Positions 6,821-14,992 of a stretch of DNA of 17,237 nt are shown here, one piece after another. The position numbers and the translations under genes are program-made. The notes below the pieces were generated by a model. The model was given only the letters and a program-made list of their open reading frames with translations, did no database searches and was not told the DNA's origin. How positions within the stretch are numbered: position 1 is the first letter of the stretch; each line of letters opens with the position of its first letter. Source of the stretch: Phycisphaerales bacterium UBA7812 (GTDB lineage Bacteria > Planctomycetota > Phycisphaerae > Phycisphaerales > UBA1924); contig DLBY01000007.1 of assembly GCA_002480345.1 (NCBI GenBank), positions 1 to 17,237 of the forward strand, given 5' to 3'.

Positions 6821-8488
6821 TCACTCTTCGTCATCGAGGCCGAGCGCCACGAACGCCGCTTCGTCGAGCCGCGCGACCGGGAACAGGTCCCCCGCCGACA
6901 GCCCATTGAAGAACCCCCACGCCGCGAGCCCACCCGTCGACCGCGGCTCGAGCATGTACGACGCGAGCGACCCAAGGGGCTGCGCCGTGACCACGATCGC
7001 GTCCCCGCGCCGGACCTCCAGAGACCCGCGCTCGGGCGCCACGCCCAACTCCATCATCAGCCGGTTCTGCCAGACGCGCTCTGATGTCTCGACCGTCTGC
7101 ACGCGGTAGCGAACCGCCTCGACCTCCTGCGCCGCGCCATCGCCGATCCCCCAGAGCCGCACCCCGTGCGCACGCAGCCGATCGATCACCTCCGACGCCT
7201 CGCGAGGCACCACATACGCCGCGGGTCTCCTCACCATCTCCGTCGCGACGAAGTTGTTGAGAATCGGGATCTCGTAGTCCTTCGCGGGTGTCGTCTCGAA
7301 GTCGATCTTCGCGCGAAGGGAATGCGCCCCGCTCTCGACGGGCTCGTCATACCCGAGAATCGTCGCGGGCTCCGCGAACGCCCGCGCCTCGGTCTTCACC
7401 GCGAGCGGCGCCCCCGCCCGACCACGCTGGAGTTCCCCCGTCTCCGCGACCGAAACGATCTGCTCGATCTCCCGACCGTTCACCGCCGCATACCGAAGAA
7501 CCGCCTCGCAGAACGCCCGCGTCGAGAGCACCCGGTCCTCGAATGACGCGTACGCGTACGCCTCCGTCAGGATCGAAAGCCGATTCCGCAGCCCGCGATA
7601 CGCGACCCCGTACCAGGGTTCCGCGGGATAGGTCGTCCACTTCGTGTGGTTCTCCGCGAAGTTCCCGTAGAAATAGGCGTCGTACCCCGTCGCCGCCTCG
7701 AAGGCCTCGTCCACGCGGGGCAGCATCACATCGCGCACATACGAAAGCACGACCGGGCTCCCCGCCGGGTGCTTGGGCCCCTGGTAGGTCAGCGTAAACC
7801 GGTGGTTCGACCCGTTCGTCGTGTGCGTATCCACGATCACCAGCGGATCCCACGCGTTGAGCACCCCCACCATCGCGCGCGTCTCCGGCGCGTCCATCTT
7901 CACCCAATCCCGGTTGAGATCCAGCCCCTGCGCGTTCGCCCGCTCGCCCATCGCCGCGGGCCCGTTCTGCCCGGGCCTGTTGTTCTCCCCGAACGCCGCG
8001 TGCCCGTCCGCGTTGTACACCGGCACCACGAGCACCACCAGCTCATCGAGCACCGCCCCCAGCCCCTGGGCCTGCCCGCCCTCGCGCGACGCAACAATCT
8101 CCCGCGCCAGCATCAGCAGCGCCTCGGTCCCGCACAGCTCGCCCGCGTGGATCGATCCGAACAAAAGCACAGGCACCCGCCCGCCCAGACCCCGCTCACC
8201 GGGCCCATCGACCGACCACGCCACAGGCGGATCCGCGATCACCATCACCGGGATGGCGCGCCCCCCGGCGCTCTCACCGATCGAGCCCGCGGACACCAGC
8301 CGCGAGCGACCCAGCGACCCCACCAACGCGCTCACCTGCTCGGAGGCCGTCGCCTCCGCGTACCCCGACCGCTCCGCGACCGTCGCCAGCGACGCATCCC
8401 GATCCGGATCCGCCGCCCCCCGCGCCGCGCCGAGACCCAGCACCAGCACACCGCACCCAACGACCGCCTTCATCCATGCCCTGTTCAT
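6821..8488 (-). CDS. Secreted M14-family zinc carboxypeptidase
   Basis: The protein has 555 residues. The N-terminus MNRAWMKAVV, a hydrophobic core and AARGA (to about 25) form a Sec signal peptide, so it is exported. The M14 fold is shown by GSIHAGELCGTEALL (zinc ligands H114 and E117), GLDLNRDW (substrate-binding N192 and R193), VDTHTTNGS (third zinc ligand H222) and LSILTEAYAY (catalytic glutamate E309). This set is complete, so an active metallocarboxypeptidase trimming C-terminal residues of peptides or peptidoglycan peptides is expected. The C-terminal 200 residues are an extra domain typical of long planctomycete and Bacteroidetes M14 proteins, with no motif I can name. The start has no Shine-Dalgarno but has a leaderless-type -10 box. 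It is divergent from the FG-GAP gene. Confidence 0.92.
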   Translation of the reverse strand: MNRAWMKAVVGCGVLVLGLGAARGAADPDRDASLATVAERSGYAEATASEQVSALVGSLGRSRLVSAGSIGESAGGRAIPVMVIADPPVAWSVDGPGERGLGGRVPVLLFGSIHAGELCGTEALLMLAREIVASREGGQAQGLGAVLDELVVLVVPVYNADGHAAFGENNRPGQNGPAAMGERANAQGLDLNRDWVKMDAPETRAMVGVLNAWDPLVIVDTHTTNGSNHRFTLTYQGPKHPAGSPVVLSYVRDVMLPRVDEAFEAATGYDAYFYGNFAENHTKWTTYPAEPWYGVAYRGLRNRLSILTEAYAYASFEDRVLSTRAFCEAVLRYAAVNGREIEQIVSVAETGELQRGRAGAPLAVKTEARAFAEPATILGYDEPVESGAHSLRAKIDFETTPAKDYEIPILNNFVATEMVRRPAAYVVPREASEVIDRLRAHGVRLWGIGDGAAQEVEAVRYRVQTVETSERVWQNRLMMELGVAPERGSLEVRRGDAIVVTAQPLGSLASYMLEPRSTGGLAAWGFFNGLSAGDLFPVARLDEAAFVALGLDDEE

Positions 8489-8494
8489 GGGCCC

Positions 8495-8500
8495 ACTCTA
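8495..8500 (-). promoter_or_regulatory. -10 box TAGAGT, leaderless type, for the M14 peptidase gene
   Basis: On the minus strand TAGAGT is followed by GGGCCC and the ATG whose first base is 8488. The 6-nt gap is identical to those of the kynureninase-like, queF and RHH genes. Confidence 0.5.
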
Positions 8501-8598
8501 CCCGCATGATCGCGATCCGATCGCACGCCGTCCGCACACCGTTCGCGATCCCCCCACGCCGCGCCAGCACAAAGGTCGAGACGAACGCCCACGCGATC

Positions 8599-8604
8599 TA
8601 GAAT
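8599..8604 (+). promoter_or_regulatory. -10 box TAGAAT for the FG-GAP gene
   Basis: TAGAAT would give a 5' leader of about 120 nt ending in AAGGGAGG (8718-8725), 5 nt before ATG 8731. No good -35 box was seen at 16-18 nt. Confidence 0.4.
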
Positions 8605-8730
8605 CCACTTCCGCCGATCCGCGCCCCGGCGAGGGGCCGATCGCTCTCGGGAGCGTTCCCCGCTTCTGCCCGCGGGTTATCCAGCACGCTCCTCCCACGC
8701 GGCGCACAGGCCGACGGAAGGGAGGATGCC

Positions 8731-10986
8731 ATGCACACCAGATCACTCACGATCGCGATTCTCTGCGGGCTCGCCCCGCCAGCCAGCGCCGCCTTCGAGG
8801 GCTTCGCCCCACGCGTCGATCTCCCCCTCGCAGCCGGATACGCCCCCACCGCGTCGGCCCTCGCCGATTTCGACCACGACGGCGACCTCGACATCGCCGT
8901 CTCATGCTTCACCAGCGATACCTACGACCGCGTCGCCGTCTTCTTCAACAACGGGGACGGCACCTTCGCCGCGCCGATCTACCGGGGCGTCGGATCCTCA
9001 CCCATCGCGATCCTCGCCCTCGACATCAACCTCGACGGAGACCCCGACATCGCCACCGCCAACCGCGACAGCGACGACTTCTCCATCCTCTTCGGCAACG
9101 GCGACGGCACCTTCCAAAGCGAGTACTACCGCGCCGCAGGCGACAGGCCCCAGGACATCGCCATCGCCGACCTCAACGCGGACGCCTTCCCCGATGTCGC
9201 CGTCGTCAACGAGCTCGACGACACCGTCACCGTCTACTTCAACGACGGAGACAGCACCTTCACATTCGACGCCAACTACACCACCAACAACCCCGACGGC
9301 AACTGGGGCAACAACCCGCGAGGCCTCGTCGCGGTCGACCTCAACTTCGACACACTACCCGACCTCGTCACCGCCAACACCGGCTCCAACCGCGCCACGA
9401 TCCTCTACAACATCAGCGGTTCGCCAGGAAACTTCTACAACGGCGAGTTCGCCCTCTTCCTCGACACCGACGCCTCGCCAATCGATGTCAACGCCCACGA
9501 CCACGACGGCGACGGCGACATCGACCTCGTCTTCGCCTGCTCCTCGAGCAGCCGGATCCACCGCCGATTCAACGAACTCAGCGGCAACCCGGGCAGCTTC
9601 GCCTACTTCCCAACCTCCAGCTCCTTCTACATCGGAGGCGCAAGGCCCGTCGGGCTCTGCACCGCAGACTTCGACGACCTCGAAGCCGACAGCGACCGGG
9701 ACATCATCGTCGCCGACGAAGTCGGTGACCAGATCGACATTCTGCTCAACAACGGGACCGGAGGCATCATCTTCGGCGGACGATTCGACGCCGCCTCCAG
9801 CCCCCAGAACCCCTGCGCAGGCGACCTCGACGGCGACGGCGACGACGACATCGTCACCCCGCAACTCAGCGCCGCCTCCGTCGGCATCTTCTTCAACACC
9901 ACAACCGTCATCGGAGGGCCCGCGCCCATCGTCCGCATCGACGAGCCCGCCAACTACGGAACCTCCGGAGGCTGCGTCTGCGGCCCCTCCATGACCGTCA
10001 CGGGCGTCGCCGACATCCCCGCAGGCGGAATCTTCGACCACTACACCCTCCAGTACCGCCGCACCGACCAGCCCGATACCTGGATCACCATCGAGGAGAG
10101 CACCACGACCGTCGCCGAGCCCGGTGGATCGCTCGGCACCTGGAGCTTCCCCGCAGCCCTCGAAGGCTTCTACCTCCTCCGCCTCACCGCGACCTCCGCG
10201 TCCGGTCTCTCCGCCTCCGATGAAGCCGTCGTCTTCATCTCCCAGAACTACAACTCCGTCGGCTTCCACTTCGCCGCCGGGTACGACGAAGCGTCCACCA
10301 CCATCGCGGGCCGCAACATCTGCGTCTACGGCTTCGTCAACGACGACGCCTGCGGGCCCAACACCTACACCGTCGACTACCAGCCCGTCGGCGCCGTCAC
10401 CTGGCTCCCCGTCGACCCCGGGATGCCCGTCTACAGCGGAGACCGCCTCAACACCGAACTCGCGCGGTGGAACACCGTCAGCCTCGGCATCCCCGACGGG
10501 GATTACCATGTCCGCGTGATCGGCACCAACGGGTGCGGCCAGTCACGCTCCTTCACGCGCGCCGTCACCGTCGACAACACCTCGCCGCTCGCAGAGATCA
10601 CCGGGCCCACCAGCTGCTTCTGGATCGACCCCGTGGGCTCGTTCGTCGTCAAGGGAACCGCCTTCGACAACAACCTCACCAGCTGGACGCTCGAGTTCAC
10701 AGGAGGCCCCTACACAGGCTGGCAGCCCATCCGAACCAGCACCTCCAATGTCATCAACAACATCCTCGCCGAGTGGGATGTCAACGACCTCCCGCCCTGC
10801 GCCTACACCCTCCGGCTCCGCGTCAACGACGCCAGCCACCTCAACTGCGGCACCACTACGGGCCGCACTGACGATCTCGTGACCGTCAACATCGGGTGCC
10901 GCGCCGACCTCGCCGCGCCCTACGAGGTTCTCGACCTCGCCGACATCAACGCCTTCGTCTCCGCCTTCATGGGAGGCTGCCCGTAA
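8731..10986 (+). CDS. Secreted FG-GAP/VCBS-repeat protein with C-terminal GC-type dockerin-like motif
   Basis: The protein has 751 residues. MHTRSLTIAILCGL with ASA at 18-20 is a Sec signal peptide. Residues about 25-420 hold seven calcium-loop FG-GAP/VCBS repeats, recognisable as DFDHDGDLDIAV, DINLDGDPDIATAN, DHDGDGDIDLVF and DLDGDGDDDIVTP, which fold as an integrin-like beta-propeller. Residues about 420-720 are cysteine-containing beta-sandwich-like sequence. The last 29 residues, beginning CRADLAAP and ending AFMGGCP with LDLADINAF between, match the terminal half of the dockerin-like tail common in Phycisphaerae exoproteins. It is probably a cell-surface or secreted adhesion/matrix protein; no enzyme motif was seen. 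The Shine-Dalgarno AAGGGAGG supports the start. The two hairpins after the stop suggest the transcript ends here. Confidence 0.9.
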   Translation: MHTRSLTIAILCGLAPPASAAFEGFAPRVDLPLAAGYAPTASALADFDHDGDLDIAVSCFTSDTYDRVAVFFNNGDGTFAAPIYRGVGSSPIAILALDINLDGDPDIATANRDSDDFSILFGNGDGTFQSEYYRAAGDRPQDIAIADLNADAFPDVAVVNELDDTVTVYFNDGDSTFTFDANYTTNNPDGNWGNNPRGLVAVDLNFDTLPDLVTANTGSNRATILYNISGSPGNFYNGEFALFLDTDASPIDVNAHDHDGDGDIDLVFACSSSSRIHRRFNELSGNPGSFAYFPTSSSFYIGGARPVGLCTADFDDLEADSDRDIIVADEVGDQIDILLNNGTGGIIFGGRFDAASSPQNPCAGDLDGDGDDDIVTPQLSAASVGIFFNTTTVIGGPAPIVRIDEPANYGTSGGCVCGPSMTVTGVADIPAGGIFDHYTLQYRRTDQPDTWITIEESTTTVAEPGGSLGTWSFPAALEGFYLLRLTATSASGLSASDEAVVFISQNYNSVGFHFAAGYDEASTTIAGRNICVYGFVNDDACGPNTYTVDYQPVGAVTWLPVDPGMPVYSGDRLNTELARWNTVSLGIPDGDYHVRVIGTNGCGQSRSFTRAVTVDNTSPLAEITGPTSCFWIDPVGSFVVKGTAFDNNLTSWTLEFTGGPYTGWQPIRTSTSNVINNILAEWDVNDLPPCAYTLRLRVNDASHLNCGTTTGRTDDLVTVNIGCRADLAAPYEVLDLADINAFVSAFMGGCP

Positions 10987-10996
10987 CCCAACCCGT

Positions 10997-11022
10997 CCGT
11001 GTGCCCGACGACCGGCACACGG
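10997..11022 (+). terminator. Hairpin after the FG-GAP gene
   Basis: CCGTGTGCC (10997-11005) pairs perfectly with GGCACACGG (11014-11022) around an 8-nt loop, and can extend outward through CGTCC/GGACG with a small bulge. It starts 10 nt after the stop codon region. There is no U tract. Confidence 0.55.
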
Positions 11023-11035
11023 GCGGACGCCTCAA

Positions 11036-11067
11036 GGCCCGCCCCGTCCGCAAGGGCGAGGCGGGCC
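11036..11067 (+). terminator. Second hairpin after the FG-GAP gene
   Basis: GGCCCGCC (11036-11043) pairs with GGCGGGCC (11060-11067) around a 16-nt loop. Together with the preceding stem it forms a double structure before the next transcription unit. Nothing else recognisable lies between 11068 and 11255. Confidence 0.45.
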
Positions 11068-11255
11068 ATTCACCCGCCGCGCGCTCCCAGCCGAGGCAAC
11101 CGCCCCCCTGCCACTTTGACACCCCACCCCCAGGCATCCGCCGCCCACGCCCACTCGGAACCCCATCCGGGCCGCGCCAGGCCCATTTCCACGCCCCAAG
11201 CACATCACCCCATCCAAAGCATGGATCGGCACACCATTTGCCCATTGCCCCCCCG

Positions 11256-11813
11256 ATGCGGAATGTGCGCCTCCACCCAGCCGACCCGTTCAGCCCCGCA
11301 GGGGCGAGCGGAGACGCCGCGCCCCGCCCCGAACCCCACACCAACGGCTCGACCGAGCACCGTCTCAACCTGCTCCTGTCCTACGCCGGGTGGGACGAGA
11401 CCCCCTGGGTCGACCGCCTCCCCCCGCTCCTGAACCCCATGGGCATCGCGAGCCACCGGGCCCAGAACGCCCGCGAGGCCTCCCGCGTCATCGAGTCCAC
11501 CCCAATCCACATCGCGGTGGTCGATCTCGCCCTTCCCCTCGAGGGCGAGAAGGCGACCGAGGAAGCCGGACCCCGCGTCCTCGAACTCCTCGCCCGCCTC
11601 AAGCACCCCCCGCCCACACTCGTCATCAAGCGAGGCCGCACCAGCCGGGACGACCGACGCGAGATGGCCGCCGCCCTCCGCCTCGGCGCCTTCGCCGTCC
11701 TCGACCGCCCCCGCGCCCAGCAGGACCTCGAGACCCTCCTCGAACTCCTCCGCCGCGTCCTCACCCGCCACTACCGCAACACTTGGCCGACACGAGAGGG
11801 GCAGCACGGATGA
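11256..11813 (+). CDS. Degenerate response-regulator receiver-like protein
   Basis: The protein is 185 residues from ATG 11256. After a proline-rich N-terminal 35 residues, the remainder follows the CheY-like beta/alpha order: LNLLLSYAG (37-45), IHIAVVDLALP (84-94, with D90 at the phospho-acceptor position), TLVIKRGRT (121-129) and LRLGAFAVLDRP (141-152), then a long final helix. The acidic pair normally after strand 1 is missing, and the invariant lysine after strand 5 is D150. Canonical Mg-dependent phosphorylation is therefore doubtful. No output domain follows. The frame stays open far upstream, but that part overlaps the hairpins and is C-rich, so the first ATG of sensible sequence was taken; no Shine-Dalgarno supports it. 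Its TGA overlaps the next start (ATGA), implying translational coupling. Confidence 0.6.
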   Translation: MRNVRLHPADPFSPAGASGDAAPRPEPHTNGSTEHRLNLLLSYAGWDETPWVDRLPPLLNPMGIASHRAQNAREASRVIESTPIHIAVVDLALPLEGEKATEEAGPRVLELLARLKHPPPTLVIKRGRTSRDDRREMAAALRLGAFAVLDRPRAQQDLETLLELLRRVLTRHYRNTWPTREGQHG

Positions 11814-12292
11814 AGTACCTCGCCCCGCTTGTCATCGTCTGCACCACACTCGCACTCACCGGCTGCACAGACCACGCGGCCAACGCAAGCCAATACATCC
11901 ATAGCTACATCGGCAACCCCGGGAACGCCGACGCCCTCCGCGAAGCCCTCAAGACAGAAAAGGGACGCGACGCGATTGCCGGCGCGGCCGCCGCAAACCC
12001 GCTCGTCGCCTTCGACGGATCCAACCGCGTCGTACTGATCGAACAAACCAACGAGGGAGACCTACTCCATTTCGTTGAACTGTCCGCGACGAATCACGAC
12101 GCGATGCCGAAATCCCTCAGCCTCTCCACGATGCGTCTCCGTCCCGGCCCACCCGAGTCAAAGAACACAATCTCCGATCTTCGGTTCACCGACATCGAAC
12201 TCCACTACACCGTCACCACACCCGGAGGCGAAACCGACCAACGCCGAGCCGTCTGGGACGAGAACACGCTGCGAGTCGAGAACATCCCGTAA
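11810..12292 (+). CDS. Small lipoprotein of unknown function
   Basis: The protein has 160 residues. MKYLAPLVIVCTTLALTGC has a type II signal peptide with lipobox LTGC and C19 as the lipidated residue. The mature part begins with a short helix-rich region (ASQYIHSYIGNPGNADALREALK), followed by a beta-rich domain (RVVLIEQTNEGDLLHFVELSA to LHYTVTTPGGETDQRRAVWD). I do not recognise a family. GAGAGGGG (11794-11801) is the Shine-Dalgarno. The start overlaps the stop of the receiver-like gene in ATGA, so the two are very likely co-translated and may work together at the membrane. Codon use is slightly more mixed than in the neighbours. Confidence 0.75.
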   Translation: MKYLAPLVIVCTTLALTGCTDHAANASQYIHSYIGNPGNADALREALKTEKGRDAIAGAAAANPLVAFDGSNRVVLIEQTNEGDLLHFVELSATNHDAMPKSLSLSTMRLRPGPPESKNTISDLRFTDIELHYTVTTPGGETDQRRAVWDENTLRVENIP

Positions 12293-12314
12293 CAGAACAC
12301 CACACATCGAACCA

Positions 12315-12328
12315 CTCGCTCAAGCGAG
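12315..12328 (+). repeat. Short hairpin at the head of the groES leader
   Basis: CTCGC (12315-12319) and GCGAG (12324-12328) enclose a TCAA loop. It precedes the 37-nt array but does not share its period or flanks. Confidence 0.4.
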
Positions 12329-12335
12329 GGGAGAA

Positions 12336-12446
12336 TCCCACCCTCGCCGCCACAGGCCGGCGACTCAACAAGTCCCAACCTCACGAGCGGACGCTCGTGA
12401 CAAAACAAGTCCAACCCTCGCCGGCGGACGCCGGCGACTCAAACAG
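12336..12446 (+). repeat. Three 37-nt tandem hairpin units in the groES 5' region
   Basis: Stems start at 12344, 12381 and 12418, exactly 37 nt apart. Unit A pairs TCGCCG (12344-12349) with CGGCGA (12358-12363). Unit B pairs TCACGAGC (12381-12388) with GCTCGTGA (12393-12400). Unit C pairs TCGCCGGC (12418-12425) with GCCGGCGA (12430-12437). B and C share the loop GGAC. The flanks are similar in all three: TCCCACCC, TCCCAACC and TCCAACCC before, then CTCAACAAG, CAAAACAAG and CTCAAACAG after. The last unit ends just before the groES Shine-Dalgarno AGGAG (12445-12449). The unpaired parts are conserved while the stems change in a compensatory way. Confidence 0.85.
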
Positions 12447-12458
12447 GAGCGAAGCAAA

Positions 12459-12785
12459 ATGGCAACCGCAACCAAAACGAAGAAGTCCACCAAAGTCGAC
12501 ATCCGCCCCCTCCACGACAAGATCATCGTCCGCCGCGACGAGGCCGAGGGCGTCACCGAGTCGGGCATCTACCTCCCCGAGTCCAGCAAGGAGCGCCCCA
12601 AGACCGGCACAATCGAGGCCGTCGGCAACGGCAAGCTCAACACCGAGACCGGCGAACGCACCCCCCTCACCCTCAAGAAGGGCGACAAGGTCATCTTCAC
12701 CTCCTACGCCGGCACCGAGATCAAGCTGGGCGACGACGAACTCCTCATCATGAGCGAAGACGATGTCCTCGCGGTGATCGACTGA
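12459..12785 (+). CDS. groES: Co-chaperonin GroES (Hsp10)
   Basis: GroES forms the heptameric lid that closes the GroEL cavity during ATP-driven protein folding in the cytosol. The protein has 108 residues against the usual 95-97; the surplus is a Lys/Thr-rich N-terminus (MATATKTKKSTK, 1-12). Family features are IRPLHDKIIVRRDEAE (15-30), the mobile loop ending GIYLP (36-40) that docks on GroEL, GTIEAVGNGK (50-59), and the end LLIMSEDDVLAVID. AGGAG (12445-12449) lies 9 nt before ATG 12459. No CIRCE element (the HrcA operator) was found upstream; the hairpin array occupies that place. A 73-residue gene and a strong hairpin separate it from groEL. Confidence 0.96.
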   Translation: MATATKTKKSTKVDIRPLHDKIIVRRDEAEGVTESGIYLPESSKERPKTGTIEAVGNGKLNTETGERTPLTLKKGDKVIFTSYAGTEIKLGDDELLIMSEDDVLAVID

Positions 12786-12806
12786 ACCAAGGGCACGGAG
12801 CGACGA

Positions 12807-12860
12807 AGGCACGCAGGCACGAAGAGCCGCGCGTGGCCACCACTTCGTGCCTGCGTGCCT
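12807..12860. repeat. 18-bp perfect hairpin between groES and the small intervening gene
   Basis: The arm at 12807-12824 (AGGCACGCAGGCACGAAG) is the exact reverse complement of 12843-12860, with an 18-nt loop. GGGCAC/GTGCCC (12791-12796 and 12863-12868) can extend it. GGCACGAAG-type sequence looks like a dispersed intergenic palindrome. The structure begins about 20 nt after the groES stop and could attenuate or stabilise the groES end of the transcript. Confidence 0.85.
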
Positions 12861-12880
12861 CAGTGCCCGGGTGCCTCCCC

Positions 12881-13102
12881 ATGACACACACCGCCCTCCG
12901 CAAAGCCCTCGAAGAACTCAAAGGCCAGCGCACCGCGACCTTCGTCTTCCAGCACATCCTCGGAGAGCCAAACACACTCTCCGTCCAAAACGCCATGCTC
13001 GTCCCCGAGGAAGCGGACGGGCTCATCAAACTCACGGACGGCCAGTCCATTTACATCATCGACGCCGACCGAGTCGCATACATCCGGCTCGGCACCAAGT
13101 AA
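12881..13102 (+). CDS. Small conserved-looking protein encoded between groES and groEL
   Basis: The protein has 73 residues. An N-terminal helix (MTHTALRKALEELKGQ, 1-16) precedes four or five short strands (TATFVFQHIL, TLSVQNAMLVP, GLIKLTDGQSIYIID, RVAYIRLG). This helix-then-barrel pattern resembles Sm-like or SH3-like small beta barrels, but I cannot assign a family. ATG 12881 was chosen over an ATG at 12833 because the upstream 16 residues are encoded by the right arm of the 18-bp hairpin. No Shine-Dalgarno is visible (CCTCCCC precedes it). Its placement inside groESL suggests co-expression with the chaperonin; a functional link is inference. Confidence 0.65.
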   Translation: MTHTALRKALEELKGQRTATFVFQHILGEPNTLSVQNAMLVPEEADGLIKLTDGQSIYIIDADRVAYIRLGTK

Positions 13103-13185
13103 CACGATTCCCCTCTGAGAGAAAGGAGAGCGGGCGAACGGAGACACAAGGAACCCGGGAACACGGCAAGCCCCCACAGCGGCAA

Positions 13186-13217
13186 CCCCGATCCCCGATC
13201 CCCGATCCCCATTCCCC
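13186..13217. repeat. Heptanucleotide tandem repeat CCCCGAT before groEL; minus-strand G-quadruplex motif
   Basis: CCCCGAT occurs three times (13186-13206), followed by CCCCATT and CCCC. The minus strand therefore has five G4 runs separated by 3-nt loops, a canonical quadruplex motif on the template strand. It ends 5 nt before the groEL Shine-Dalgarno. Such short repeats can vary in copy number. Confidence 0.8.
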
Positions 13218-13235
13218 GCTCCAAAGGAGCACACC

Positions 13236-14870
<1,635 letters not shown>

Positions 14871-14885
14871 TCGGTATTTGTAAGC

Positions 14886-14913
14886 AAAAGGGCTAGCACC
14901 AGCCCTTTTCTTC
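14886..14913 (+). terminator. Intrinsic terminator of the groESL unit
   Basis: AAAAGGGCT (14886-14894) pairs perfectly with AGCCCTTTT (14901-14909) around AGCACC and is followed by CTTCT. It is the only textbook factor-independent terminator in the window, 15 nt after the groEL stop. It also marks the boundary to AT-richer DNA. Confidence 0.9.
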
Positions 14914-14977
14914 TGGTCTTATTTCGGTGACATTTTTCATTTTGGTCAGCTATTTGCTTCCCGGTTTCTCCTTAACA

Positions 14978-14986
14978 TGGTATAAT
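14978..14986 (+). promoter_or_regulatory. Extended -10 promoter (TGG-TATAAT), leaderless type, for the RHH gene
   Basis: A perfect TATAAT (14981-14986) is preceded by TGG, the extended -10 element, and lies 6 nt (CGAGGG) before ATG 14993. The -35 position is poor, as expected for an extended -10 promoter. CGAGGG directly before ATG is too close to act as a normal Shine-Dalgarno. Confidence 0.7.
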
Positions 14987-14992
14987 CGAGGG

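Noticed and set aside
5361..7109. 582-residue plus-strand open frame across the DnaB-like gene and spacer
   Set aside because: Arg/Pro-rich shadow frame; it runs through hairpins and into the antisense of the peptidase gene.
11116..11121. TTGACA resembling a -35 box
   Set aside because: No -10 hexamer lies 16-18 nt downstream.
10896..11255. N-terminal extension of the receiver-like protein by 120 residues
   Set aside because: It overlaps the end of the FG-GAP gene and two hairpins and is Arg/Pro-rich, so it is open by composition only.
12336..12446. CRISPR array
   Set aside because: The 37-nt period comes from hairpin units whose flanks are conserved and whose variable part is self-complementary; there are no spacers and no cas genes.
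12293..12458. CIRCE operator (TTAGCACTC-N9-GAGTGCTAA) for HrcA upstream of groES
   Set aside because: Looked for and not present; only the 37-nt hairpin units are seen.
14927..14992. GTG start giving a hydrophobic N-terminus to the RHH protein, which could be read as a signal peptide or membrane segment
   Set aside because: The segment contains the perfect extended -10 promoter, so it is upstream DNA; the RHH domain starts naturally after ATG 14993.
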